Notes under the pieces: generated by a model
Told to the model about the DNA's origin: nothing
The model's input: only the letters and a program-made list of their open reading frames with translations
The model's database searches: none
Assembly (NCBI GenBank): GCA_014305015.1
Contig: JACRUB010000049.1
Coordinates: forward strand, 1 to 10,511
Length of the DNA stretch: 10,511 nt
Reading direction: 5' to 3'
Origin: Vulcanimicrobiota bacterium
GTDB lineage: Bacteria; Vulcanimicrobiota; Vulcanimicrobiia; Vulcanimicrobiales; Vulcanimicrobiaceae
In this document: piece by piece, positions 1 to 6,290 of the stretch
Numbering within the stretch: position 1 is the first letter of the stretch
How the letters are laid out: the number at the start of each line of letters is the position of its first letter
Translations under genes and position numbers: made by a program

Positions 1-1644
1 GTTCTGCAGTACGCGCTGAATTTCGCCGACGGTAAGCAGATTGGGAACAAGTTCTTCCACGACGACCGGATAATGCGTCTTGACGTTGTCGAGCAGCGCC
101 GAGGTTTCTTGGCGGCCCAGCAGATCGGGCGCGTGCGTCTTGATGATTTCGGTCAAGTGCGTTGCGATGACGCTGGTGGGATCGATGACGGTGTAGCCCG
201 CCATCTCCGCTTCCGTGCGCGCTTGTTCTGAAATCCAGAGCGCGGGTAAATTAAATGCCGGCTCCGTTGTCGGAATGCCGTCAATCTGCGCAGTCGCCGT
301 TCCAGGATTCATTGCAAGTAGTCTGCTGACCATCACTTCAGCGGAAGCAACTTCCAATCCATAAATCTTAATGACGTACGTACTTGGCTTGAGTTGCAAG
401 TTATCGCGAACGCGAATGGGCGGAACGACGATACCGAGATCGCGCGCCGCATGGCGGCGGATGAGCGTGATGCGCTCGAGCAGATCCCCGCCCTGTCCGA
501 CATCGACCAAAGGAATGAGTCCGAATCCGATTTCGAGTTCCATCGGATCGTACGAAAGCAATGGAACGACGCTCTCCGCACCTTTGAGCTGTCCTTGCGC
601 GGCGGTGCCGCCTGCCGCCGCAACCGCTTGCGCTGTCGTTGGCAAGCCTCCGGGCGGGGCACCGACCGCTGCATACCGGCGCTGGCGCAGATACATCAAG
701 AACAGGATGATCGAGAACGGAATCATGAGCCAGCGAGCGAGCCCGAATATCCCGAAAACCATGGTGATGATCGAAGCGATGAGCGTTGCGTTCGGCTGCC
801 CGGAGAGCTGCTTGATAAGGTCGCTGCCGAAGCTGGATTCCGAGGCTGCACGCGTGACGATGATACCGGTGGCGGTCGAAATGAGGAGCGCCGGAATTTG
901 GGTGACGATGCCTTCGCCGATCGTGAGCAGCGTAAAGGTCTGCAGCGCCTTAACAAAATCCATATGCAGCTGAAAGACGCCGACGATGAATCCGCCGACC
1001 GTGTTGATACCCACAATGATGAGGGCCGCAATCGCATCGCCGCGCACGAACTTGCTGGCACCATCCATCGCGCCGTAGAAGTCTGCCGCCCGCTGAATAT
1101 CCTTGCGGCGCTGGCGCGCTTCGGCTTCGGTGATCAGTCCCGCATTCAGGTCTGCGTCGATGGCCAGCTGTTTGCCGGGCATTGCATCCAAGGTAAAACG
1201 GGCGGCCACTTCAGCGACGCGCCCTGCGCCGTTGGTGATAACCACGAATTGGATGATGATAAGGATCATGAAGATGACGAAGCCGACGGCATAATTTCCG
1301 CCGACCACGGTTTGGCCGAAGAAGTTGATGACGTCGCCAGCATAACCGGTTAGTAAAATCGACCGTGTGGCCGTAATGTTGAGCGAAAGGCGGAAGAGCG
1401 TAACGATGAGCAACAGCGTGGGGAAGACGCTAATCTGCAGCGCATTTTCCGCATACAGCGCGGTGCCGATGATCAGCAACGCAATCGTGATATTGAGTGT
1501 GAGCAAGAAGTCCAGCAAGGCCGGTGGGATGCGCACGATCATCAAGATGACCAGCATGACCGAAGCCGCCGCAACAAAAATCGGCGCTGCGTTCGTTACG
1601 CGCGAACCCATTGTTTGCGGAGCAGATTGTGGCGTGGCGGCCAT
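1..1644 (-). CDS. flhA: FlhA, flagellar export gate protein (partial, C-terminus beyond window)
   Basis: FlhA forms the large ring of the flagellar type III export gate in the inner membrane and couples proton flow to export of hook and filament subunits. Reading from the ATG at 1644 gives 548 in-frame codons without a stop before the left edge; the family is usually near 690-700 residues, so about 140-150 C-terminal residues are missing. The N-terminal half is strongly hydrophobic (several membrane segments up to about residue 325). The FHIPEP family signature is clear: RVAEVAARFTLDAMPGKQ starts at residue 142, with Leu in place of the usual Met after PGKQ. MDGASKFVRGDAIA follows at 193, with D203 matching the conserved proton-path aspartate. 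After a Gly/Ala/Pro-rich linker near 335-355 the cytoplasmic domain begins (DNLQL, YVIKIYG, LLAMNPG). The start shares one base with the flhB stop (TAATG), so translation is probably coupled. Identification is secure. Confidence 0.97.
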   Translation of the reverse strand, partial: MAATPQSAPQTMGSRVTNAAPIFVAAASVMLVILMIVRIPPALLDFLLTLNITIALLIIGTALYAENALQISVFPTLLLIVTLFRLSLNITATRSILLTGYAGDVINFFGQTVVGGNYAVGFVIFMILIIIQFVVITNGAGRVAEVAARFTLDAMPGKQLAIDADLNAGLITEAEARQRRKDIQRAADFYGAMDGASKFVRGDAIAALIIVGINTVGGFIVGVFQLHMDFVKALQTFTLLTIGEGIVTQIPALLISTATGIIVTRAASESSFGSDLIKQLSGQPNATLIASIITMVFGIFGLARWLMIPFSIILFLMYLRQRRYAAVGAPPGGLPTTAQAVAAAGGTAAQGQLKGAESVVPLLSYDPMELEIGFGLIPLVDVGQGGDLLERITLIRRHAARDLGIVVPPIRVRDNLQLKPSTYVIKIYGLEVASAEVMVSRLLAMNPGTATAQIDGIPTTEPAFNLPALWISEQARTEAEMAGYTVIDPTSVIATHLTEIIKTHAPDLLGRQETSALLDNVKTHYPVVVEELVPNLLTVGEIQRVLQN

Positions 1645-2705
1645 TAGCCCGTTCTCCGCTTAAGCTTGAAGACGAAGGCGATCACCTGAGCAACGGCGGC
1701 GTACAGGTTCGGTGGAACGGCTTGCTCGATTTCGACCTGGGCATAAAGCGTACGCGCAAGCGGCGGGTTTTCCATGATCGGCACGTTGTGCTCGCGCGCC
1801 AATTCTCGAATCCGCTTGGCCATGAGATCCGCGCCCTTGGCAGTGACCACCGGCGCATCCATTTTCAATTCATCCCACTCCAGCGCGACGGCAAAGTGCG
1901 TCGGGTTGGTTACGACGACGGTAGCTCGGGGCACTGCATGCATCATCCGCCGGCGGTATAACTCGCGCTGGCGTCGTTTGAATGCACCCTTCGCTTCCTG
2001 ACTGCCTTCTTGTTGCTTGAACTCGTCCTTGACTTCCTGTTTTGTCATTTTGAGCGAGTCTTCAAGCTGATGCTTGGTCCAGAAATAGTCGAACAGACCG
2101 ACGACGAGCAACAGGAGTCCGAAACGAAAGCCAATTCCGTAAATCAGATCGTTAAGGAAAAGGATGATTGTCATGGGGCTGGCGCTGGCCAGCGTATAAA
2201 ACATTGAGACGTTGCCGACGACACTCGGATAGATAATGAGTACAACGGCGAGCAACTTTGCAAGTTGTTTGGCGAGATTGACTAAGACTTGCTTTGAGAA
2301 CAGCCGCTGGAAACCGGTAAGCGGATTGATTTTGCTAAACGCAGGCTTGATCGTGTGGCCCGTAATCACGAAACCGAACTGCGCAACGTTACCGAGAATG
2401 GCGAAGACCACGGCGGAGAGCAGCAAAATTGAAAAGAGCAGCCAAATGCCGCCTAGTGCTTGCACGAACATCGTCCAAACGGAAAAGATCGTGAGATCCT
2501 GATGCACGTTGATGTGCTGGAGCGTTTTCTGCATCGTCCAGCCCCACCCGGCCATAGCACGCGCCAGGACGGCGTGAATGACGATCACGGCAACAAAAAA
2601 GATTACCGCACCCGTAAGGTCGGCACTCTTGGCGAGCTGGCCACGCTGACGCGCCTCGCCTCGGCGCTTTGGTGTGGCTTTCTCGGTCTGTTCTGGCTTA
2701 GCCAA
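1644..2705 (-). CDS. flhB: FlhB, flagellar export switch protein
   Basis: FlhB sits beside the FliPQR pore and switches the export apparatus from hook-type to filament-type substrates. The 353-residue product has the usual family length. The basic N-terminus (TEKATPKRRGEARQRGQLAKS, residues 7 onward) is typical, four hydrophobic segments lie at about 31-50, 82-106, 147-165 and 183-208, and the cytoplasmic domain follows with MTKQEVKDEFK at 220-230. The autocleavage motif NPTH is intact at 267-270, so the protein should undergo normal cleavage between Asn and Pro. The start is TTG: an in-frame TGA lies 12 bases upstream and no ATG occurs in frame before residue 51, so the family-like N-terminus demands TTG. 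No good Shine-Dalgarno is visible. The gene lies downstream of a reversed lipoprotein gene, so it is cut off from fliR and probably needs its own promoter. The stop overlaps the flhA start by one base. Confidence 0.96.
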   Translation of the reverse strand: MAKPEQTEKATPKRRGEARQRGQLAKSADLTGAVIFFVAVIVIHAVLARAMAGWGWTMQKTLQHINVHQDLTIFSVWTMFVQALGGIWLLFSILLLSAVVFAILGNVAQFGFVITGHTIKPAFSKINPLTGFQRLFSKQVLVNLAKQLAKLLAVVLIIYPSVVGNVSMFYTLASASPMTIILFLNDLIYGIGFRFGLLLLVVGLFDYFWTKHQLEDSLKMTKQEVKDEFKQQEGSQEAKGAFKRRQRELYRRRMMHAVPRATVVVTNPTHFAVALEWDELKMDAPVVTAKGADLMAKRIRELAREHNVPIMENPPLARTLYAQVEIEQAVPPNLYAAVAQVIAFVFKLKRRTG

Positions 2706-2865
2706 GCTGCAGGCTCATTGCGCGCATCTCTATACTCATTTTCGGGCGATTGGACCCTTTCCTCAAGCCTGGGACGGAGTTTTTACAGAGGAAGCGGCGA
2801 ATGGACGCCAGCGGCCAAATAAATTTCGTTGTAGGCTTAAGAGCCTTTTTCTTTCAGGAGACCTC
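2706..2865. promoter_or_regulatory. Divergent intergenic region between flhB and the propeller lipoprotein gene
   Basis: These 160 bases separate two genes that point away from each other, so promoters in both directions are expected. On the minus strand the best candidate I can see is TTGAGG (2761-2766) with a 17-base spacer and GAAAAT (2738-2743), which would start an flhB-flhA transcript near 2731; each box matches the sigma-70 consensus at four of six positions. No convincing sigma-28 or sigma-54 site was found. On the plus strand no strong -35/-10 pair stands out; an A/T-rich stretch at 2817-2826 is the only candidate -10 area. A small hairpin and T-run just before the lipoprotein ribosome binding site are listed separately. 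The promoter calls are inference from sequence inspection only. Confidence 0.35.
2833..2854 (+). promoter_or_regulatory. Terminator-like hairpin in the leader of the lipoprotein gene
   Basis: AGGCT (2833-2837), loop TAAG, and AGCCT (2842-2846) form a 5-bp stem that runs straight into TTTTCTTT. It ends only a few bases before the AGGAG ribosome binding site at 2856-2860. It looks like a weak intrinsic terminator, but no plus-strand gene lies to its left, so it could act only on the leader of the following gene (attenuation or partial termination) or on stray antisense transcription through flhB. The stem is short and could be chance. Confidence 0.35.
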
Positions 2866-3912
2866 ATGCGGCGTACCCTCGGCCTAGCGGCCATTTGTCT
2901 TGTCAGCACGGTCCTGTTCGCCGGTTGCAGCAGCACGACCAATCTTAACGCCCCCACACCCTCGCCTAGCCCGGTGGTGCCCAACGTATCCGGCGAGGTC
3001 GTCGTCCCCTCGGCAGCGAGTGCTCCCACCACCATCACGCGTGGATCGGACGGTAATCTCTGGTTTACCGAGCGGGCCCTCAACAAAGTTGCCAAGGTCG
3101 TCATCGGCAGCTCAGTGACGATTACCGAGCCGCTTCAGCTGAGCGCGGCGTCCTCGCCGACCTCGATCACCAACGGGCCCGACACGAATCTCTGGGTGGC
3201 CGAAACGGGTAGCGACAAGATCGCCAAGGTCTCGCCGAGCAGTGGGGCACTGCTGGCCGAATTTGCGCTCGCACCCGGCGCCAACCCACAGCAAATCATT
3301 TCCGGTCCCAACGGCAGCCTCTGGTTCACCGAAGCCGGGCGGGGTGGCACCCCCAATCGCATCGGTGCGATCACCGTCGCTGGCGTCCTCAGCGAGTTTA
3401 ATATCCCAACGGCTAACGCGGGGCTTAGCTCGATCGCCGTTGGAGCCGACGGTGCGCTTTGGTTTACGGAGAGCACCGTCTCGAAAATCGGCCGCATTAC
3501 AGCTGGGGGTGCCGTCACCGCCGAGATGCCGACCCAGACACCCGCCGCGGGGCCTTTCCAAATCGCCCTAGGTCCCGATGGAGCGATGTGGTTCACCGAG
3601 AGCGCCGTCGATCGCTTAGGCCGCGTTGCAACCTCCGGAGCGCCGACGGACATAGCACTTCCCGGAACGCAATCGGTCACGGGGTTCACAATCGGCAACG
3701 ACAATAATTTCTACATCGCCGATCCCACGGCAAATTCAATTGCGCAAGTGAACACCGCAGCGACGTTGACCGTTAAAGAATTCAAGGTCCCGACCGCGGG
3801 CGCGTTTAGCGTTGCAACTTCATTCCCGGGAATGTTCGTTGTCGGCTACGACGGCAAAATTTACTTCACCGAATCAGGCCCCAACAAAATCGGCCAGTTT
3901 ACGTATTTCTAA
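2866..3912 (+). CDS. Predicted lipoprotein with seven-bladed beta-propeller (Vgb/SMP-30-like fold, probably not a lyase)
   Basis: The 348-residue product begins with a lipoprotein signal: basic MRRT, a hydrophobic stretch, and LFAGC with the acylated cysteine at position 21. A Thr/Pro/Ser-rich tether follows (about 22-48). The rest is seven repeats of 41-50 residues, each with a Gly-x-Asp/Asn turn and an aromatic strand: LWFTE at 65, LWVAE 109, LWFTE 152, LWFTE 198, MWFTE 241, FYIAD 282 and IYFTE 332. This is the pattern of streptogramin-lyase (virginiamycin B lyase) type propellers. However, the protein contains no histidine at all, so the catalytic His of Vgb is absent; a binding or scaffold role at the cell envelope is more likely. 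The ATG at 2866 was chosen because AGGAG lies five bases upstream and the signal peptide starts there; the frame is open to 2674 but that extension overlaps flhB and has no such support. The gene is reversed relative to all its neighbours and splits fliR from flhB. Its true function is unknown. Confidence 0.88.
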   Translation: MRRTLGLAAICLVSTVLFAGCSSTTNLNAPTPSPSPVVPNVSGEVVVPSAASAPTTITRGSDGNLWFTERALNKVAKVVIGSSVTITEPLQLSAASSPTSITNGPDTNLWVAETGSDKIAKVSPSSGALLAEFALAPGANPQQIISGPNGSLWFTEAGRGGTPNRIGAITVAGVLSEFNIPTANAGLSSIAVGADGALWFTESTVSKIGRITAGGAVTAEMPTQTPAAGPFQIALGPDGAMWFTESAVDRLGRVATSGAPTDIALPGTQSVTGFTIGNDNNFYIADPTANSIAQVNTAATLTVKEFKVPTAGAFSVATSFPGMFVVGYDGKIYFTESGPNKIGQFTYF

Positions 3913-3944
3913 CTAGTCCCAGTCGCCACCGCAGCGGCTAATGT

Positions 3945-3999
3945 AGAGCGCCCTCGGGGAATGCTGCTTTTGCAGAATACTTGAGGCGCTCTTTGTTTT
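3945..3999 (+). terminator. Rho-independent terminator after the lipoprotein gene
   Basis: AGAGCGCCCTC (3945-3955) pairs with GAGGCGCTCT (3983-3992), with one extra C on the left arm, and is followed by TTGTTTT. The loop holds a second small hairpin, CTGC-TTTT-GCAG, at about 3964-3974. It begins 32 bases after the stop codon of the plus-strand gene. On the minus strand the stem is not followed by T residues, so it should act mainly in the plus direction and does not by itself end the fliR transcript. Confidence 0.72.
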
Positions 4000-4017
4000 G
4001 GGGGGCCTTATGCTTTT

Positions 4018-4050
4018 AGCATGGGGGGCGCGGAGCCAGGCGCAGCGCCT
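4018..4050 (+). repeat. 33-base dispersed repeat, copy A (downstream of fliR)
   Basis: This 33-base stretch matches the reverse strand of 7215-7247 at 28 positions: AGCATGGGGGG, one difference, GCGGA, then AGG and AGCGCCT in the same spacing. Both copies also have GGGGCC a few bases before it and a small ATGC...GCAT stem overlapping its start. In this copy the end is an inverted repeat, AGGCG-CAG-CGCCT (4038-4050). Read in the same frame, both copies would start Met-Gly-Gly-Ala-Glu, and three of the five differences are silent in that frame. I do not recognise the element. It lies in the spacer between the lipoprotein terminator and the fliR stop codon. Confidence 0.55.
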
Positions 4051-4056
4051 TTTAAA

Positions 4057-4842
4057 CTAGGGGCTGGGGACCATCCCTCGCATAACTGCATCAAGCTGCC
4101 CCGGCACCTGCCCGTACAATTGCGGAATCACGAAGCCCAGCAGCGGAATGCTCACTGCAATCATCAGCAAACCAACACCGATTTGCAGCGGGAATCCGAC
4201 GACAAACACGTTCATCTGCGGTGCGACACGCGCCATCAGGCCGAGCGCAACATTGACGATGAAGAGCGCAATCGCAGCCGGAGCCGCGACCTTGAAAATA
4301 ATTAAACTCGCCTGCGTGAAGAACGTCGTCACGTTCCCTGCAACGCTTGGATCGAGTCCGATGTACGGCAGCGGTAAGAGGTTAAACGAGCCACCGATTC
4401 CCTGAAATAACAAGTGATGCGAATTGCTGATGAGATAAATCAGGGAGGCGAGGGTCAATTCAAATTCGCCGATGACCGTTACGCTTTGTTGATTCAGCGG
4501 ATTGATGACGTTTGCGACCGCGAAGCCGATTTGGATATCCAGGATCTCGCCCGCCAACTGGATTCCCATAAAGACCAGATAACTGACAAAACCGAAGATC
4601 AGACCGACGACCACCTGGCTCAGTATCGCGCCCACAAGTGCGTAGAGATCGAGCGATACGTGCATCGGGGGCACCACCCTGTAGATAACAAAGGTGATGA
4701 ACAGACCGAGCCCGATTCGCGCGAGTCTGGGAATTTGCGCAGCCGAGAAGACCGGGATAATACTCATCACGATGGTAACGCGGACCATGATGAGCAGTGC
4801 CGTTTCGATCTCGGCGTATGAGAGCCCGAAAACGTTGGGCAT
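4057..4842 (-). CDS. fliR: FliR, flagellar export gate protein
   Basis: FliR joins five FliP and four FliQ subunits to build the helical pore through which flagellar proteins are exported. The 261-residue product matches the usual family length and is almost wholly hydrophobic, with membrane stretches near 13-34, 40-57, 66-95, 125-145, 168-200 and 212-243. The family-typical segments are visible: PVFSAAQIPRLARIGLGL (30-47), IQIGFAVANVINP (103-115), and GLMARVAPQMNVFVVGFPLQ (201-220). The ATG at 4842 lies two bases after the fliQ stop and has no clear Shine-Dalgarno, so it is probably translated by coupling. It is the last gene of the contiguous block; in the common order flhB would follow directly, but here a reversed lipoprotein gene comes between. 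Confidence 0.96.
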   Translation of the reverse strand: MPNVFGLSYAEIETALLIMVRVTIVMSIIPVFSAAQIPRLARIGLGLFITFVIYRVVPPMHVSLDLYALVGAILSQVVVGLIFGFVSYLVFMGIQLAGEILDIQIGFAVANVINPLNQQSVTVIGEFELTLASLIYLISNSHHLLFQGIGGSFNLLPLPYIGLDPSVAGNVTTFFTQASLIIFKVAAPAAIALFIVNVALGLMARVAPQMNVFVVGFPLQIGVGLLMIAVSIPLLGFVIPQLYGQVPGQLDAVMRGMVPSP

Positions 4843-4844
4843 GG

Positions 4845-5114
4845 CTATCTTATGAAAGCGCCGACGTTGTGAAAAGTTCGAGCCGTAAAGTCGGTCAGCA
4901 TTGCTAGCATGAACGGGCCGAAGAACAAGATGGCCATGGCAACGATCAGAATCTTCGGAATAAACGTAAGAGTCGGCTCTTGAATCTGCGTAACGGCCTG
5001 GAATATGGAGATTGCTAATCCCACGAAGAGCCCGAGTAAGAGTGCCGGGGCTGCGACGACGAAGGCCACGAAGATTGCCTCACGACCGAGGGCAATTGCG
5101 GCGGCAAAACTCAT
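4845..5114 (-). CDS. fliQ: FliQ, flagellar export gate protein
   Basis: FliQ is the small two-helix subunit that wraps the FliP-FliR pore of the flagellar export gate. The 89 residues are the standard length. Two hydrophobic hairpin helices lie at about 16-38 and 52-75, separated by the family-typical FQAVTQIQEPTLTFIPKIL (38-56), which contains the conserved Gln-x-x-Glu-x-Thr-Leu. The ATG overlaps the fliP stop by four bases (ATGA), and the stop is two bases before fliR, so fliP, fliQ and fliR are almost certainly one translationally coupled unit. A start further downstream is not needed because the N-terminus already aligns with the family pattern. Confidence 0.96.
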   Translation of the reverse strand: MSFAAAIALGREAIFVAFVVAAPALLLGLFVGLAISIFQAVTQIQEPTLTFIPKILIVAMAILFFGPFMLAMLTDFTARTFHNVGAFIR

Positions 5115-5926
5115 TGCTGGTAGCTCTGAAAGATTGCCGCCACCGTCAGGTTCCAGCCGTCAACTAAAAGAAAGATCAAAATCTTAAACGGGAGCGAGAT
5201 GATAATGGGCGGGATCATCATCATGCCCATTGAGAGCAAGATGCTGGCCACGACCATGTCGATGACAATAAACGGTACGTAAATCGCAAAGCCAATTTCG
5301 AAGGCCGTCTTGAGTTCAGAAATGACGAAGGCCGGAATGAGCAGGTAGGTCGGGACGTCCTTTTGTTCTTTCGGACGCGGCTCTTTGGACATCGAATAAA
5401 AGAGCTGGATATCTTTCTCGCGCGTCTGCCGAAACATGAATTTGCGTAGCGGCACGGCGGCACGATCGAGCGCCACGTTTTGCGAAATTTTTTGTTTCAT
5501 ATACGGCTGCAACGCGTTCTTATTAATGTCCGTGATAACCGGGTTCATTATGAAAAACGTCAAGAGCAGCGCGAGGCCAACGAGCACCTGATTGGGCGGT
5601 ACTTGCTGCGTACCGAGCGCAGTGCGCACGAACGAAAGGACGACGACGACGCGGGTAAAGGATGTGAGCAACACCAGCAACGTCGGCGCCAGCGATACCA
5701 CGGTGAGCAGGAGCAGAATCTGCAGCGAGGCTGCAACCTGCGATGGTGAATGCGCCTGCCCGAGGCCAATATTGATGTTCGGGATCGGCACCACCGGAGG
5801 GGTCGGAGCAGCAGGCGCGGCTGCGAGCGCAAGCGCCGGTAAGAGCCAGAGCGTGAAAATTGCCAGGCCCGAGAGCGCCCAGAAAAATCGGTACCGCGTC
5901 CATAGCCCGGTCAATAGTGTTTTCAT
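5111..5926 (-). CDS. fliP: FliP, flagellar export gate protein
   Basis: FliP forms the pentameric core of the export pore in the MS-ring. The 271-residue product begins with an apparent cleavable signal sequence (about 1-36, ending in Ala-rich ALALAAA), followed by a Pro-rich stretch at 39-50, as is usual for FliP but unusual for an inner-membrane protein in general. Membrane segments lie near 68-101, 115-131, 205-230 and 240-262. Both family signatures are present: PAFVISELKTAF at 198-209 and VIDMVVASILLSMGMMMIPP at 221-240. The segment LTSFTRVVVVLSFVRTALGTQQVPPNQVLVGLAL (87-120) is also diagnostic. The start overlaps the fliO stop by four bases (ATGA) and the stop overlaps the fliQ start in the same way. 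Confidence 0.97.
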   Translation of the reverse strand: MKTLLTGLWTRYRFFWALSGLAIFTLWLLPALALAAAPAAPTPPVVPIPNINIGLGQAHSPSQVAASLQILLLLTVVSLAPTLLVLLTSFTRVVVVLSFVRTALGTQQVPPNQVLVGLALLLTFFIMNPVITDINKNALQPYMKQKISQNVALDRAAVPLRKFMFRQTREKDIQLFYSMSKEPRPKEQKDVPTYLLIPAFVISELKTAFEIGFAIYVPFIVIDMVVASILLSMGMMMIPPIIISLPFKILIFLLVDGWNLTVAAIFQSYQQ

Positions 5927-6279
5927 TGCGGTGGCCTACGCAGGTACTTCATGAAGCCGGAGAGCGACTGCGTTTGCGCTGCGAAGAGTTTGCGCTGAGA
6001 TTCAAGCCACGGCGTCACTTCTTCCGCCGGCACTTCACACAACAGCGAGAGGTGGCCCGAACCGCCCCCAACCGCATAAAACTTCTCGCCGATCTTCACT
6101 ACGTGCAGCGTGGTGTTTTGGGCAACGAACGTCGATTCGATGACGCTAACCAAGCGGCGGTCGGCGCCGGCAATCACGCGCCCGCGGCCGAGCGCGCGCA
6201 CAAGCGTATACAAGCCGAATAGCAAGAGCGCTATGACGACGAGCGCCATTAGGTAGGTGCCGACGAAACCAGCTGGCAT
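5923..6279 (-). CDS. fliO: FliO (FliZ-like), export gate assembly factor
   Basis: FliO helps FliP assemble into the export gate and is then dispensable to the pore. The 118-residue product has one N-terminal membrane helix (about 8-30), a basic patch, and a small cytoplasmic beta domain: RRLVSVIES (41-49) through TTLHVVKIGEKFYAVGGG (56-73) and SLLCEVP (78-84), which is the normal FliO pattern of a membrane-anchored domain reading 'V.V......LHVV.IG...Y.VG'. FliO is poorly conserved, so the call rests on this pattern together with position immediately upstream of fliP. The ATG at 6279 is 11 bases after the fliN stop, with TAAGG about 6 bases before it as a ribosome binding site. The last bases overlap the fliP start. 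Confidence 0.88.
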   Translation of the reverse strand: MPAGFVGTYLMALVVIALLLFGLYTLVRALGRGRVIAGADRRLVSVIESTFVAQNTTLHVVKIGEKFYAVGGGSGHLSLLCEVPAEEVTPWLESQRKLFAAQTQSLSGFMKYLRRPPQ

Positions 6280-6290
6280 GACGACCTTAC

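Noticed and set aside
394..1353. A long plus-strand open frame of 319 codons opposite flhA, rich in Asp, Glu, Arg and His
   Set aside because: It is the antisense shadow of flhA: the composition is that of reversed membrane-protein codons, it lacks a ribosome binding site, and flhA is beyond doubt on the other strand.
2674..2865. N-terminal extension of the lipoprotein frame back to an ATG at 2674
   Set aside because: It overlaps the flhB start, has no ribosome binding site, and would bury the lipoprotein signal peptide that begins cleanly at 2866 behind AGGAG.
2866..3912. Virginiamycin B lyase (streptogramin resistance)
   Set aside because: The propeller repeats fit, but the protein has no histidine and carries a lipobox, so a cytoplasmic lyase is not supported.
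4021..4305. Plus-strand 94-codon frame starting MGGAE downstream of fliR
   Set aside because: Beyond the first ten codons it runs antisense through fliR and has no ribosome binding site; only the short repeat at its start is of interest.
1..6279. Virulence injectisome (SctRSTUV) instead of flagellum
   Set aside because: The gate proteins have injectisome homologues, but FlgE, FlbD, MotA, MotB, FliM and FliO in the same operon are flagellar.
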